Positions 31,125 through 40,706 of a stretch of DNA of 64,000 bases are shown here, one piece after another (position 1 is the stretch's first letter; every line of letters begins with the position of its first letter). Made by a program: the position numbers and the translations under genes. Under the pieces are notes generated by a model. It made no database searches. It was not told the DNA's origin and saw only the letters and a list, made by a program, of their open reading frames with translations. The DNA is from Acidobacteriota bacterium (lineage in GTDB: Bacteria > Acidobacteriota > Blastocatellia > RBC074), in NCBI GenBank assembly GCA_016196035.1, contig JACPYM010000068.1, positions 31,509-95,508 on the forward strand, in the 5' to 3' direction.

Positions 31125-31808
31125 TTAATCGCGTTTCCACTCGGTCAACACATACTCCAAATCAAAATCGTTCCAATCGTAGCGCAGCAAAATGCGGTCT
31201 TGCCCCGTCACCCACAGATGCGAGGTCGGCACTTTGATCAGGTCAGAATCCATCGTGAAATGCATCGCCTTGAAAGTCCCGGCGGGCACGGTGAGCTCCT
31301 CTTCGCCGAGCATCTCGATGCGGTAAACTTCCAGCCGCCCCAAAGGCCCATCCGTCCCGTTCCACTTGGTCGAAGTGTTGTAAAACGTCCGCGTCTGTTC
31401 ACCGCCTTTGCTGTGGTCGTAGTTGAACCAAATCCAGCCGTCCAGCATCACCGCGTGCGTCGTGATCGAAAAGAAATCGGTCGGCACCTTGACCGTTTGC
31501 GCCGTATGGCCCGTCTCGCGGCCTTCGGCCAGCACGCCCAACCGGTCGCCTTGCACACGAAACATGCCGTGCCCGATCAACTGTTCGGCGACTTGCAACC
31601 GGATGAAGGCATCGGTGGGCCGCCCGTCCTTGCCGCGCGTGTAAGTCACATCGCGCACGAATTTGGAATCATCCGTCATCGAGAGTGTACGCATGGTGAC
31701 CGAACCATCGCGATTGCGCGTCAGCCACCAATCTTCGCGCCCGCGTTCGACGCCAGTGGATGTTTTGCGATAAGAAAGGCGACCGTGTTGGTAATGCAAT
31801 TCAGACAT
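31125..31808 (-). CDS. Beta-rich protein, DUF3108-like
   Basis: 227 aa, no signal peptide. Alternating strands and a closing segment (LEVYRIEMLGEEELTVPAGTF, then HLWVTGQDRILLRYDWNDF) resemble DUF3108-type lipid-associated beta-barrels; the match is by pattern only. It follows the GH109-like gene by 18 bp and is probably co-transcribed with it. Confidence 0.65.
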   Translation of the reverse strand: MSELHYQHGRLSYRKTSTGVERGREDWWLTRNRDGSVTMRTLSMTDDSKFVRDVTYTRGKDGRPTDAFIRLQVAEQLIGHGMFRVQGDRLGVLAEGRETGHTAQTVKVPTDFFSITTHAVMLDGWIWFNYDHSKGGEQTRTFYNTSTKWNGTDGPLGRLEVYRIEMLGEEELTVPAGTFKAMHFTMDSDLIKVPTSHLWVTGQDRILLRYDWNDFDLEYVLTEWKRD

Positions 31809-31826
31809 AGCCGTTTGCTTTTGCGG

Positions 31827-33179
31827 TTACGACATCACAGTGCGTTTCTGTTGCCAGCGCCCACGCGTAAAGTCTGGAAACTTCACCGGCGCGCTGCCCT
31901 GCGCTACCGACTGATCGCTCAAGGGGCCGGGCACGCTCCAGGCGGCGGCGTCATAAACATCAATGTCGGGCACGAGGCCTTGGCGCATGCATTCGACGAT
32001 GCGATAGAGCTGGATGTAATCCATGCCGCCGTGGCCGCCATTCTTGCGCGCCAGTTCGCCGACCGTCTTCCACAACGTGTGCTCGAATTCGGCTTTGTAT
32101 TTGTCCGGATTGGTGAAACGCTCGCCGCCGGGTTGGCCTTCGATATAGATGCGTTCGGGGTAATCGCGGAAGATGCCTTTGGTGCCTTGAATCAGGTTGA
32201 TGCGGTCGTAAGGGCGCGGTGTGGTGATGTTGTGTTGCAGCATGATCGTGCGGCCCTGCACCGTGCGCACCAGGCTGGTGTTGACGTCACCGCAAACGTA
32301 TTTCTCTTTCCACTTTGGGCTGTCTTTCGGCACGGTCTTCGCGCGGTATTCATCCAGGCCGAGCGCAGGCGAACTCATGGAAACCATGTAATCCAAGCGG
32401 TCGCCGCGATTGATGCCGAAGTAATTCGACACCGGGCCGAAGCCGTGCGTCGGATACAAATTGCCATTGCGTTGGGTGTGCGGGGTGCGCCGCCAGAGGC
32501 CCTCGCTGCGGCCTTCGTTGATGATGAAACGCAGATCGTGGTTATAGGCGCATTCGCCGTGCAATAGGTCGCCCAGCACACCGGCTTTGGTCATATTCAG
32601 CAGCATCAATTCGCTCGCGCCATAACAGCAATTTTCCATTATCAGGCAATGCCGCCGCGTCTGCTCCGAAGTATTCACCAGCGTCCAGCATTCCTCCACG
32701 GTCATGGCCGCCGGGACTTCGACGCCGCAATGCTTGCCGCCTTTCATGACGGCCACGGCCATCGGGACGTGCCAATCCCAGGGCGTCGCGATGTAAATGA
32801 AATCCACATCGTCGCGTTGGCACAAATTCTCAAAGTCGCGCTCGCTCTTGGTGTAAACGGCGGGCGTTTTCTGTCCGGCCTTTTCGACACGCGCCACGGC
32901 TTTGGTGATGCGCGCTTGGTCAATGTCGCACAGGGCCGTGACTTGCACACCTTCCACCGCCAGCCATTCGCCCAGCATCTCTGTGCCGCGTTCACCGACA
33001 CCGATGATGCCCAGGCGCACTGTTTGATGTTTTTCAAATGGTACGCCGATCATCGAAGCTGTTTGGGGTTGTATGTTACTAGCTTCTACCTCGAAAGTTG
33101 CCAGGTTCAGCGCCGCGCTGGCCACCGCCGTTGTTCTCAGCCAGTCGCGGCGGGTGAATTTGTTCGTCTTGTTATTCAT
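31827..33179 (-). CDS. Gfo/Idh/MocA oxidoreductase, GH109-like, Tat-exported
   Basis: 450 aa. A twin-arginine signal (FTRRDWLRTTAVASAALNLA) is followed by a Rossmann domain with GIIGVGERG (about 58-65). The C-terminal block with HGGMDYIQLYRIVECM, GLVPDIDVYDAAAWS and a final DFTRGRW is typical of family GH109, NAD-dependent enzymes whose characterised members are alpha-N-acetylgalactosaminidases. A glycoside-cleaving role outside the cytoplasm is therefore likely, but sugar specificity is inferred. Upstream is an MFS remnant and then a sodium:solute symporter, consistent with sugar uptake. Confidence 0.85.
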   Translation of the reverse strand: MNNKTNKFTRRDWLRTTAVASAALNLATFEVEASNIQPQTASMIGVPFEKHQTVRLGIIGVGERGTEMLGEWLAVEGVQVTALCDIDQARITKAVARVEKAGQKTPAVYTKSERDFENLCQRDDVDFIYIATPWDWHVPMAVAVMKGGKHCGVEVPAAMTVEECWTLVNTSEQTRRHCLIMENCCYGASELMLLNMTKAGVLGDLLHGECAYNHDLRFIINEGRSEGLWRRTPHTQRNGNLYPTHGFGPVSNYFGINRGDRLDYMVSMSSPALGLDEYRAKTVPKDSPKWKEKYVCGDVNTSLVRTVQGRTIMLQHNITTPRPYDRINLIQGTKGIFRDYPERIYIEGQPGGERFTNPDKYKAEFEHTLWKTVGELARKNGGHGGMDYIQLYRIVECMRQGLVPDIDVYDAAAWSVPGPLSDQSVAQGSAPVKFPDFTRGRWQQKRTVMS

Positions 33180-33265
33180 CTTGTTTCTCTAGTTAGAAAG
33201 GATTGCCTTGATTAGTTACCCCGCCGTTCCAAAGCGCAACATTCCAATGCGCAGCATCGGCTACA

Positions 33266-33394
33266 TCACAAACAGCGCCTCGGCGTGGCCATCGAGAGCG
33301 TTTGCCGGTCAATGTAATTGATCGTGGTGGCGAGCAGAATCAATCCAATCATCCACCAACGTAGCCGCGAGATTTTAGCAAGAGCCATCTTCAT
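33266..33394 (-). pseudogene. Remnant of an MFS sugar/hexuronate transporter
   Basis: A 42-codon frame reads [19 protein letters not shown], then [19 protein letters not shown], and stops after [13 protein letters not shown] followed by NYIDRQTLS is the start of TM1 of MFS anion:cation (ExuT/GudP-like) transporters, so only the first helix of about twelve remains. It lies between the symporter (stop at 33422) and the GH109-like gene. Probably an internal deletion left the tail; the site should once have encoded uptake of the product of the neighbouring pathway. Confidence 0.7.
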
Positions 33395-33421
33395 GCTTGA
33401 CGCTATTGCCGCGCGTTGGGT

Positions 33422-35242
33422 TTAGCCTTGCGACTCGCTCGATCCGGCCCAGAGTTTGTTGACGATGTTAATCAGCACCAAGCCGCTCATAACAAAGACC
33501 GCGCCCAGTAACAAAGCTAGGCTCGTGCGACCATACAGAATGTTACCGACAGTAAACAGCGACGACCAAATCATGGTGCAACCGGCGACCCAGCCTAACA
33601 GGGCTTGTGGGATGTTATCGCCCGCCGCGACGGAATCCGCTTTCGAGATGTTGGCGGCCTGGCGAATCGGTTCCCAGCCGGGGCCGGTGGGGCGCACTTT
33701 GCGGTAAAACTCGATCAGCGTCTGGCGGTCGGTTTGCGGCGCGAGATACGCGGCGAGCACCCAACAAACCGTCGTCGCGGCGATGGTCAGAATCAGCTTG
33801 CCGGACGAAGTACCCGTGTAAACACCCTGTTTCCCCAATACGATGAAAAGCACCGAGATCACAAACGAACTCATCATCGCCACGACTTCGCACCAGGCGT
33901 TGATGCGCCACCAGAACCAGCGCGTCAGGTAAAGCAGCCCCGTGCCCGCGCCGACTTGCAGGATGATGTCAAAGGCGTCTTTGGCCGAATCGAGCACAAA
34001 GACCAAGCCGGACGAGAGGAAGAACAGGATGACCGTGACGACGCGGCCTATAAACACATAATGCCGCTCTTCGCCATCACGCTTGATAAAGCGGCGATAG
34101 AAATCGTGCACCAAATACGACGCGCCCCAATTCAAATGTGTCAGGATCGTGGATGAATTCGCGGCGACCAAGCCGCCCACCATCAGGCCGACAAAGCCGA
34201 CCGGCAGGAACTTGAGCATCGCGGGATAGGCGATGTCGTGGCCGAGTAACTTGGGATCAAGGTTCGGAAAGGCGGTCTGGATGTCAGACAGTTGCGGGTA
34301 CACCAGGATCGAAGCCAGCCCGACCAGAATCCACGGCCAGGGGCGCAAGACATAATGCGCGACGTTGAAAAACAGGACGGCGCCCAGTGCGTCTTTTTCG
34401 GACTTCGAGGCGAGCATGCGTTGCGCGATGTAACTGCCGCCGCCCGGCTCCGCACCCGGATACCAAACCGCCCACCATTGCACGGCGATGGGCATCACAA
34501 AAACCGCCACGGCCATGTCCCAGTTATTGTTGAAATCGGGCAGCACATTCAGATAGTTGATGCCGCCCGGCCCTTTCATCGTTGAAAGCTTGCTGACCAA
34601 GCCGTCCAGACCGCCGACCGCCGGATGCTTCAGCGCGAAATACGCCGCCGCGATGACCGCCGTCATCTTGATGAAGAACTGGATCATGTCTATCACCAGC
34701 ACGCCCCACAGGCCCGAATGCGCGGCAAACACGACGTTGAGCAAACCTACGAACGCCAGCGTCTGCCAGCGTTCCATCCCAAAGAGAATGCCCGCGATCT
34801 TGCAGGCGGCCAGATTCACTGTCGCCATAATCAGGCAGTTGAACAGCAAGCCCAGATAGATTGCGCGAAAGCCGCGCACCGCGCTGGCCGCGTGGCCCGA
34901 ATAGCGAATCTCGTAAAACTCCAAATCGGTCAGCACGCCCGAACGCCGCCAGAGCCGCGCGTAAAAGAACACGGTCGCTACGCCGGTCAGCACAAAGGCC
35001 CACCAGACCCAATTCCCCGCGACGCCGTTGCGCCGCACGATGTCGGTGACCAGATTGGGCGTATCGCTGCTGAACGTCGTCGCCACCATCGAAAGCCCGG
35101 CCAGCCACCAGGGCACGGAACGGCCCGAGGCAAAGAACTCCGAGGTATTTTTGGCGGAGCGTTTGCTAAAAAACAGGGCGGGGATGAAACAGACGGCGAC
35201 GGCCAAAATGGCGATGATCCAGTCAAGCGCGCTCAGATGCAT
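33422..35242 (-). CDS. Sodium:solute symporter (SSS family)
   Basis: 606 aa, about thirteen predicted membrane helices. The N-terminal region FFSKRSAKNTSEFFASGRSV and the following LSMVATTFSSDTPNLVTD are typical of SSS carriers (the S-T-F-S-D region carries the sodium site). It moves a small solute with sodium across the cytoplasmic membrane. A long cytoplasmic C-terminal segment precedes the last helix. Its placement upstream of a GH109-like gene suggests a sugar or sugar-acid substrate (inference). Confidence 0.9.
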   Translation of the reverse strand: MHLSALDWIIAILAVAVCFIPALFFSKRSAKNTSEFFASGRSVPWWLAGLSMVATTFSSDTPNLVTDIVRRNGVAGNWVWWAFVLTGVATVFFYARLWRRSGVLTDLEFYEIRYSGHAASAVRGFRAIYLGLLFNCLIMATVNLAACKIAGILFGMERWQTLAFVGLLNVVFAAHSGLWGVLVIDMIQFFIKMTAVIAAAYFALKHPAVGGLDGLVSKLSTMKGPGGINYLNVLPDFNNNWDMAVAVFVMPIAVQWWAVWYPGAEPGGGSYIAQRMLASKSEKDALGAVLFFNVAHYVLRPWPWILVGLASILVYPQLSDIQTAFPNLDPKLLGHDIAYPAMLKFLPVGFVGLMVGGLVAANSSTILTHLNWGASYLVHDFYRRFIKRDGEERHYVFIGRVVTVILFFLSSGLVFVLDSAKDAFDIILQVGAGTGLLYLTRWFWWRINAWCEVVAMMSSFVISVLFIVLGKQGVYTGTSSGKLILTIAATTVCWVLAAYLAPQTDRQTLIEFYRKVRPTGPGWEPIRQAANISKADSVAAGDNIPQALLGWVAGCTMIWSSLFTVGNILYGRTSLALLLGAVFVMSGLVLINIVNKLWAGSSESQG

Positions 35243-35373
35243 CTGGGGCGATCCTTTCTCGGTTCAAGTTGTCTGGTACAGAAAATTCAGGAGTGAAATT
35301 GCGAGGCAGATACTAACGGCTCTCCGCACAACTGTCGAGATGCGCGGGCGGGATTCGACGGACAGCGGCGTGC

Positions 35374-35802
35374 TCAAGGTTGCGTCCAATCCTCAATGAC
35401 CAGCCCCGGCACGCGCGCGAAATCGCGCTGGTTGCGGGTGACGAGCGTGCCATTCACACTCAAGACAATTGCGGCAATTTTCAGGTCTTGTGTGCCGACG
35501 CGCTTCACGGTCGCTTTCAGACGCACGAACTCAGTGGCAGCGGCATCATCAAACGGCAGCAGTTGCAATCGCATGAGATCGCCCAGCGTTTCTTGAAATA
35601 TGCTGTAAGCCGCCACCCATTCTTTGACGTTTCTGGCCCGCGCAATCATCGCAAAACGCCCGCGAAGCTGTTCTTCAACGCTAACAATCGTGGTCGCACG
35701 TTGTGGCAGCGGCACCTTGTCCAACCGGGCGGCAACTGATGAGTAACCGCGCCGTACAAAGCTCAGATGATCGGTATCGAGTACCCACAATGAACTAGGC
35801 AC
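35374..35802 (-). CDS. PIN-domain toxin (VapC-type ribonuclease)
   Basis: 142 aa from a GTG at 35802, which overlaps the end of the antitoxin gene by 8 bases; a TTG at 35790 is an alternative. Acidic metal-site residues fit PIN: Asp in WVLDTDHLSF, Glu in SVEEQLRGR, Asp in VGTQDLKIAAIVL and Asp in TRNQRDFARV. As a VapC-type endoribonuclease it would cleave tRNA or rRNA unless bound by its antitoxin. Confidence 0.85.
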   Translation of the reverse strand: MPSSLWVLDTDHLSFVRRGYSSVAARLDKVPLPQRATTIVSVEEQLRGRFAMIARARNVKEWVAAYSIFQETLGDLMRLQLLPFDDAAATEFVRLKATVKRVGTQDLKIAAIVLSVNGTLVTRNQRDFARVPGLVIEDWTQP

Positions 35803-36094
35803 GATTGGCCTCTTCGCGGATACGCCGCAACTCTTCCTGGAACTCATCCCAATGTGGGTCGTTGGCATCGCGGCCAAACATTCTTTTCCAGGGGTCGGCT
35901 GTCGCTACTGAGGGCGAAGCTTCAACTTGCACATGTAGGATTTCGCCGTGCGCCAAACGCTCAGCGACTGCGGTCTGTGCTTTGACGATAGCTTCATCTT
36001 TTGTCTCACCTGCACCCACGCAATCAGGCCAGCCCAGCGCGGTTGCGATAAAGCCGTTTTGCGGTTGCTTCTCAACCAGAATTTGGTACTCCAT
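35795..36094 (-). CDS. HicB-like antitoxin
   Basis: 99 aa. The N-terminal half (EYQILVEKQPQNGFIATALG, then WPDCVGAGETKDEAIVKAQ) is the HicB-like fold; the tail (DPHWDEFQEELRRIREEANR) is the helical toxin-wrapping region found in HicB-like antitoxins paired with PIN toxins. GGAGGTGAG precedes the ATG. The toxin start codon lies inside its last codons, so expression is coupled; self-repression of the pair is expected from the family. Confidence 0.85.
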   Translation of the reverse strand: MEYQILVEKQPQNGFIATALGWPDCVGAGETKDEAIVKAQTAVAERLAHGEILHVQVEASPSVATADPWKRMFGRDANDPHWDEFQEELRRIREEANRA

Positions 36095-36124
36095 AACTCA
36101 CCTCCATGACAGCGATAAATACAC

Positions 36125-36155
36125 AAAGAGGGAGCCTTCGGCAAGCTCCCTCTTT
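36125..36155 (-). terminator. Terminator of the TonB receptor gene
   Basis: A perfect 11-bp stem (AAAGAGGGAGC / GCTCCCTCTTT) with a 9-base loop lies 27 bases after the receptor stop; the minus-strand reading continues as TGTGTATTTAT. Confidence 0.75.
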
Positions 36156-36181
36156 GCTCATCCTGCCATCAGGGGTCGCGT

Positions 36182-39100
36182 TTAGAAGTGGAATTTCAAA
36201 GCGAACTCCAGATTGCGCGCCGAATTGAGCGTGCTGGTGATCTGCCCGAACGTCGTCGAAGTCAACGTCCAGCTACGATCCGGCCCGTTGAAATTCGGCG
36301 TGTTGGTAAAGTTGAAGAACTCCGCCCGGAAATCGAAATACTTGTGTTCCGAGATGTAGAACTTCTTGCCAATCGTCGAATCCCAGTTGAAGAAACTCGG
36401 CCCATACAGAATGCCCACGCCCGCGCTGCCGAACGTGCCTAAGTCAGGCAGCCCGAAAGCCGTGGTGCCCGTTCCCGTGCAGAACCGGTTGTTCGAATTG
36501 TAAATGTAACAATCCGGCGTGCCGGCATTGAGCAGCGGCTTATCAATCAGGTTTGGACGTTCGGTACCGCGCGGTGCTTGCAATGAACGCCCCGTACCGA
36601 GCGTAACCGTGATGGGGAAACCGGTGCGGCGCTGCACGATGTTGCCCACGTTCCAACCGCCGAGGACGGCGTTCACAATCGGATGCCAGTCCTTGCCCAT
36701 CATACGGCCTTTGCCGAAGGGCAAGTCATAGGTGCTCGACACGATGAAGTTGTGCCGCGCGTCAAAGAACGCCGGGCCATAGTTATAACCATGCCGGTTA
36801 TACGCATTGCTCGAATAAGCGCTTTGCGTCGTGTTGACGCCGCCGCCGCTGCCGTAATAGCCCAGGTTGTCGGTCATGGACTTGCTGAGCGTATACGAAG
36901 CCTGGAATTCCAAGCCTTTGGTGAAGCGCTGGCGCGCCATCACTTGCAACGAATGGTACTTACTGATCGCCCATGAATCCGTCACGCTGGTTTGTGTCAC
37001 CGTGGGATAAAGGCCAAAGAGCGGACGGCGGTTTTGCGCCGCAATCCAGCCCGAAGCGGGGCCAGTGCCCGGCAACGGCTGGTTGATGTCGGTCGGCGCG
37101 ACCAAATGCGTCGCCCAGTGACCGACGTAACCCGCCGACACCGTGGTGTTCTTGAACACCTGGTGTTCCAGCGTCAGGTTCCATTGCTGGGTGAATTGCG
37201 GACGCAGGTTCGGATTCCAAACGCGCAACTGGCCGGTAATCCCGACCGACACCAGATCGGTGAAGCCTTTGGTGATCGTGCCCGCGCCGCTGCTCAGGTC
37301 ATAGGGCACATCCGTTTCAGTGAAGAACGGCGGGTTGAGCGGCAGGCGCAGGTTGGAGCCAGTGCCTTCCATGTATTGCGTGATGCCATAACCAGCGCGT
37401 ACCACCAACTTGCCGTCGAATTTTTCCGGCGTCCAGGCGATGCCAAGGCGCGGTTCGAAGCCTTTGTGGTAGGCATTGTAGAGCGCACGGCTGTTGCCGT
37501 TCTGCCCAGCCACCAGCAGCTTGCCGGTAGCGATGTCGAAGTTTGACTGGCGATCTTTCACCTCAACCACCGGCGAGGTGTATTCCCAACGCATACCCAG
37601 GTTGAAGGTCAGGTTGTTGCGCACTTTGTAATCATCCTGGAAGAAAAAGCCCAGGCGATTTTGCCGGTGTCCCCACACGCCACGGTTTGCGTCAGTGGGG
37701 TTGCCGCCTTTGCCCTTGTTCGTCAACAGGTCGAGCAGGAAGTCGGAAAAGGGTTGACCGCTAAAGGTTGCGCCGTAGGTAAAGAACCCCAGGATGCCGT
37801 TGTTACCCGCGTAAAAACGGTTCTGTTGGTAACGCTGCAACTGACCGCCCATTTTCAGGCTATGCCGCCCGCGCAGGATGGTCAGGTTGTCGCCGTAATG
37901 GAAGGTGTTCGTGGCGTTGTAAGAGTCAGACAACGAGTTGCCGATGCCGGCCAACCCGTTACCGAGTGTGACGCCGCTCAAACCCGTGCGCGCCTGATCG
38001 CCGGGGATGCCGAATTTATTATTGGCTTTGCCAATGCCGGCCCAGTCGAAGCCCGCATTGATAAAGACCGCGCGATTCAAACCGATGCGCGCTTCGTTGA
38101 TGACGGTCGGGCTGAAGGTGTGCGTCCAGTTCAGCGCGATGTTTTGCGGACGACTGAACGATTTGCCGGTCAGCACGATGGGCAACGCGCCCTTTGCGCC
38201 CAGCACTTCGTTGTTGCCGAAGGAATAGCGCCCGGAGAAGTTATCTTTGTCGCCCCAACGGTTGTCAATGCGGATGTCGAACTGATGGCCGTCGAACTTG
38301 TTCGCGGTGACGACATCCTTGATGCCCGTGCCGTTGGAAGGGTCAATGCGGTCAGGCAGCGGATAGAGCGCGTTGTCGGCGAACAGCGCTTTCGCCACCG
38401 GATTGACAATGCGGTTGGCCGGGATGACACCGAGCACGCCGCCCGAAGCAAAACAGGCCTGCTGATAATTCACGCCCGCTGTCGGCGTGGCTGGTGTCGC
38501 CTGGCACAATTGCGTGCGCGGCAATTGCGGATCGCGGATGTAAGGCGAAAGCGTGCGCAGGTCGCCTGACCGCCACGCCGGCGAAGCCACACGCACCGAA
38601 CCGGGGCCGCCCGTGCGTTGCACCGAACCCTGATAATCCATGAAGAAAAACAGCTTATTCTTCATGATCGGCCCGCCCAGCGTGCCGCCGAAGATGTTCT
38701 GGCGCAGTTTGTTTTTCGGCACCAGCACGCCGGTCAGCGCCTTCTGGCGGCCATTGCTCCAACTGTTGGCGTCGAGCGCGTCGTTGCGCAAGAACTCAAA
38801 GACGTTGCCGCGCCAATTGTTCGTACCCGATTTGATCGTCGCGTTGACGGTCGCGCCGGTCACGTTGCCGAATTCCGACGAGGAATTGCTGGTCTCGACG
38901 CGAAACTCGGCCAGCGCGTCAATGCTCGGCTTGTAACCGATCAGGTTGTCGAGCGTCTCGTCCACCGAGATGCCGTCGAGCAAAAAGGCATTGCCCTGCT
39001 CGCGGTTGCCGTTGACGTAAGGCCGTCCGCCGCTGCCATTCGGCTGGGGCGAAGTGAAGCTGTTGGGCGCGACGGTGATCGAACCCGGCACCAGCAGCGT

Positions 39101-39577
39101 CAACTGCTGGAAGGCGCGCCCGTTGAGCGGCAGGCTGCTGATGGTGTTGCCGGTGATGACGTTGCCAACCGTCACCGTTTCGGTTTGCAGAATCGGGGCC
39201 ACGTCTGAAATCGTCACCGTCTCGCTGACGCCGCCGACCTGCATTTCCAGATTAACGCGCGCCGTCTGGTTGACTTCGAGCTTGATCTCGTTCGAGGCCA
39301 GCTTTTTGAAGCCTGTCGCTTCCACGCTGATTGTGTAAAGGCCAACGGGCAGAAACGGAATCGTGTAATTGCCCGAATCGCTGGTCTTGGCCGTGTATTC
39401 GAGTTTGGTGCCTTGATTGGTAACGACGACTTTGGCGTTTGGAACAGCGGCTCCTTGCGTATCAGCCACCGTGCCCGTCAGCGTCGCGGTATAAGTTTGC
39501 GCTGTCGCAGTCAACGGCGAAAAAACCATGCCGAGGACGAGCAACAGGACGCTCAAACGTTGCGTTGCTGTTTTCAT
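36182..39577 (-). CDS. Oar-like TonB-dependent outer-membrane receptor
   Basis: 1131 aa. The start is fixed by AAGGAG placed 9 bases before ATG-AAA at 39577; the upstream ATG at 39586 touches that site and is too close. Signal peptide 1-26 (cleavage after ATAQ), carboxypeptidase-regulatory/CNA-B-like domain (about 30-105: TYTATLTGTVADTQGAAVPN, GNYTIPFLPVGLYTISVEA), TonB plug (about 115-230: LQTETVTVGNVITG, SLPLNGRAFQQLTLLVPG), then a 22-strand-type barrel to a terminal FALKFHF ending in the Phe expected for BAM insertion. Acidobacterial Oar-like receptors take up oligosaccharides or peptides; the ligand here is unknown. Confidence 0.92.
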   Translation of the reverse strand: MKTATQRLSVLLLVLGMVFSPLTATAQTYTATLTGTVADTQGAAVPNAKVVVTNQGTKLEYTAKTSDSGNYTIPFLPVGLYTISVEATGFKKLASNEIKLEVNQTARVNLEMQVGGVSETVTISDVAPILQTETVTVGNVITGNTISSLPLNGRAFQQLTLLVPGSITVAPNSFTSPQPNGSGGRPYVNGNREQGNAFLLDGISVDETLDNLIGYKPSIDALAEFRVETSNSSSEFGNVTGATVNATIKSGTNNWRGNVFEFLRNDALDANSWSNGRQKALTGVLVPKNKLRQNIFGGTLGGPIMKNKLFFFMDYQGSVQRTGGPGSVRVASPAWRSGDLRTLSPYIRDPQLPRTQLCQATPATPTAGVNYQQACFASGGVLGVIPANRIVNPVAKALFADNALYPLPDRIDPSNGTGIKDVVTANKFDGHQFDIRIDNRWGDKDNFSGRYSFGNNEVLGAKGALPIVLTGKSFSRPQNIALNWTHTFSPTVINEARIGLNRAVFINAGFDWAGIGKANNKFGIPGDQARTGLSGVTLGNGLAGIGNSLSDSYNATNTFHYGDNLTILRGRHSLKMGGQLQRYQQNRFYAGNNGILGFFTYGATFSGQPFSDFLLDLLTNKGKGGNPTDANRGVWGHRQNRLGFFFQDDYKVRNNLTFNLGMRWEYTSPVVEVKDRQSNFDIATGKLLVAGQNGNSRALYNAYHKGFEPRLGIAWTPEKFDGKLVVRAGYGITQYMEGTGSNLRLPLNPPFFTETDVPYDLSSGAGTITKGFTDLVSVGITGQLRVWNPNLRPQFTQQWNLTLEHQVFKNTTVSAGYVGHWATHLVAPTDINQPLPGTGPASGWIAAQNRRPLFGLYPTVTQTSVTDSWAISKYHSLQVMARQRFTKGLEFQASYTLSKSMTDNLGYYGSGGGVNTTQSAYSSNAYNRHGYNYGPAFFDARHNFIVSSTYDLPFGKGRMMGKDWHPIVNAVLGGWNVGNIVQRRTGFPITVTLGTGRSLQAPRGTERPNLIDKPLLNAGTPDCYIYNSNNRFCTGTGTTAFGLPDLGTFGSAGVGILYGPSFFNWDSTIGKKFYISEHKYFDFRAEFFNFTNTPNFNGPDRSWTLTSTTFGQITSTLNSARNLEFALKFHF

Positions 39578-39985
39578 TGCGAACATCTCCTTATTAAGTT
39601 TGAGGGGGCCGGAACATGTGCTTGCGGCGCTGTCCGGCCAATCCATCAACTACTCATAACGAAGGCGGGCCAGGCCGCCGCTGCTCAAGCGTTGATTTCC
39701 GTGCGTGAATTTTCGATCCTCAGCAAAGCTCTTTGAAATGGCGCGTGTCGCGCTTGCATCGAGAATGGCAAATCGGTATAGCTTCCTTGCCGCCGCAAGT
39801 CTGATGGGAAGTTTCGGCTTGCGTCCTGTGCAATTGGTACTAAAAGTATAATGAGGCCGAGGGTTAAAAGGCAACCTGCAATTTCTCGCTGACCGCTGGT
39901 TGGCCGCTCGCTCGCCGGTCAGGCGCAATGAAAATTGCGCTGGGCGGTGTGCGTTTCAACGTCTTGCCCCGCCTGGCTTGCTGCG
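39578..39985. other. Divergent promoter region
   Basis: 408 bases between the receptor start and the SH3 protein start. A perfect TATAAT is at 39847-39852 on the plus strand about 134 bases from the downstream ATG, but no good -35 lies 17 bases before it. I see no repeat or small gene. Confidence 0.4.
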
Positions 39986-40705
39986 ATGAAACAGCTACGG
40001 ACAAGCTGCCGCGTTTTTGGACTTTGTTTGGCATTCAATCTTTTGTGCTTGAGCCAAACCTTGCCGCCTGGCACGGCGCTATCTCTCAATCCCGCTGGCA
40101 CCCAATTGCGCTGGCATGAGCGCGTGCTGCTGGACGCCCAACGGGATGGATTCATGTCCATCAAAGAGATCGTTTCTTCGCCCGATCAAAAACAATTTGT
40201 CGTCATCGCCTGCGGCTACGAATGCAATGACAACGCCGGCTTTCTCTTGCGCGCCGATGGCGGCGGCAAACGCAAATTCACGGCGCGTTGGGATGCCATC
40301 CTGCAAAGCGCCGTCGAATGGTCGGATGACGGACGGCGGCTTTATTACTACCGCATCAATTCCAGCGGAGCCACCGCGCCGCGTGGTGCGCCTGCCGAAG
40401 GCTGGATTGCGGTTGACGTGCGCACCGGCGCCAAAACGAAAGCTGCCATGCGAAAGTTGAAAGCAACCACCAGCTACGCCGTTTTCAATGTCGGCAGCAA
40501 CGATGTGTTGAATGTGCGAACAAGCCCTGACGGCAATGCGGCAATCAGCGGCACACTGGCCCACAACACCAAAGGCGTGCGCGTGACCGGCGCGGCGGTG
40601 CGCGTTGGCGGCAACAATTGGGTGTCCATTCAGGCCCAGGGTCTGACGGGCTGGGTCAATCAAAACTATCTGTGCGAAGAGCACAGCATCACCAAAACCA
40701 ATTGA
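39986..40705 (+). CDS. Exported SH3-domain protein
   Basis: 239 aa from MKQLRTSCRVFGLCLAFNLL, a signal peptide that probably ends before LPPGTALSL; an upstream ATG at 39935 would add 17 non-signal residues. The middle (SSPDQKQFVVIACGYECNDN to WSDDGRRLYYYRINSSG) looks like one or two PD40/TolB-like beta blades. The C-terminal third is a bacterial SH3 domain (DVLNVRTSPDGNAAISGTL, then WVSIQAQGLTGWVNQNYL). Such proteins often bind cell-wall peptides. It is followed after one base by the TMEM220 gene, so they form an operon. Confidence 0.75.
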   Translation: MKQLRTSCRVFGLCLAFNLLCLSQTLPPGTALSLNPAGTQLRWHERVLLDAQRDGFMSIKEIVSSPDQKQFVVIACGYECNDNAGFLLRADGGGKRKFTARWDAILQSAVEWSDDGRRLYYYRINSSGATAPRGAPAEGWIAVDVRTGAKTKAAMRKLKATTSYAVFNVGSNDVLNVRTSPDGNAAISGTLAHNTKGVRVTGAAVRVGGNNWVSIQAQGLTGWVNQNYLCEEHSITKTN

Positions 40706-40706
40706 G

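Noticed and set aside
31200..32567. 455-codon plus-strand frame
   Set aside because: Antisense to the beta-rich protein and the GH109-like gene; composition (many His/Arg/Ala) is typical of a shadow frame.
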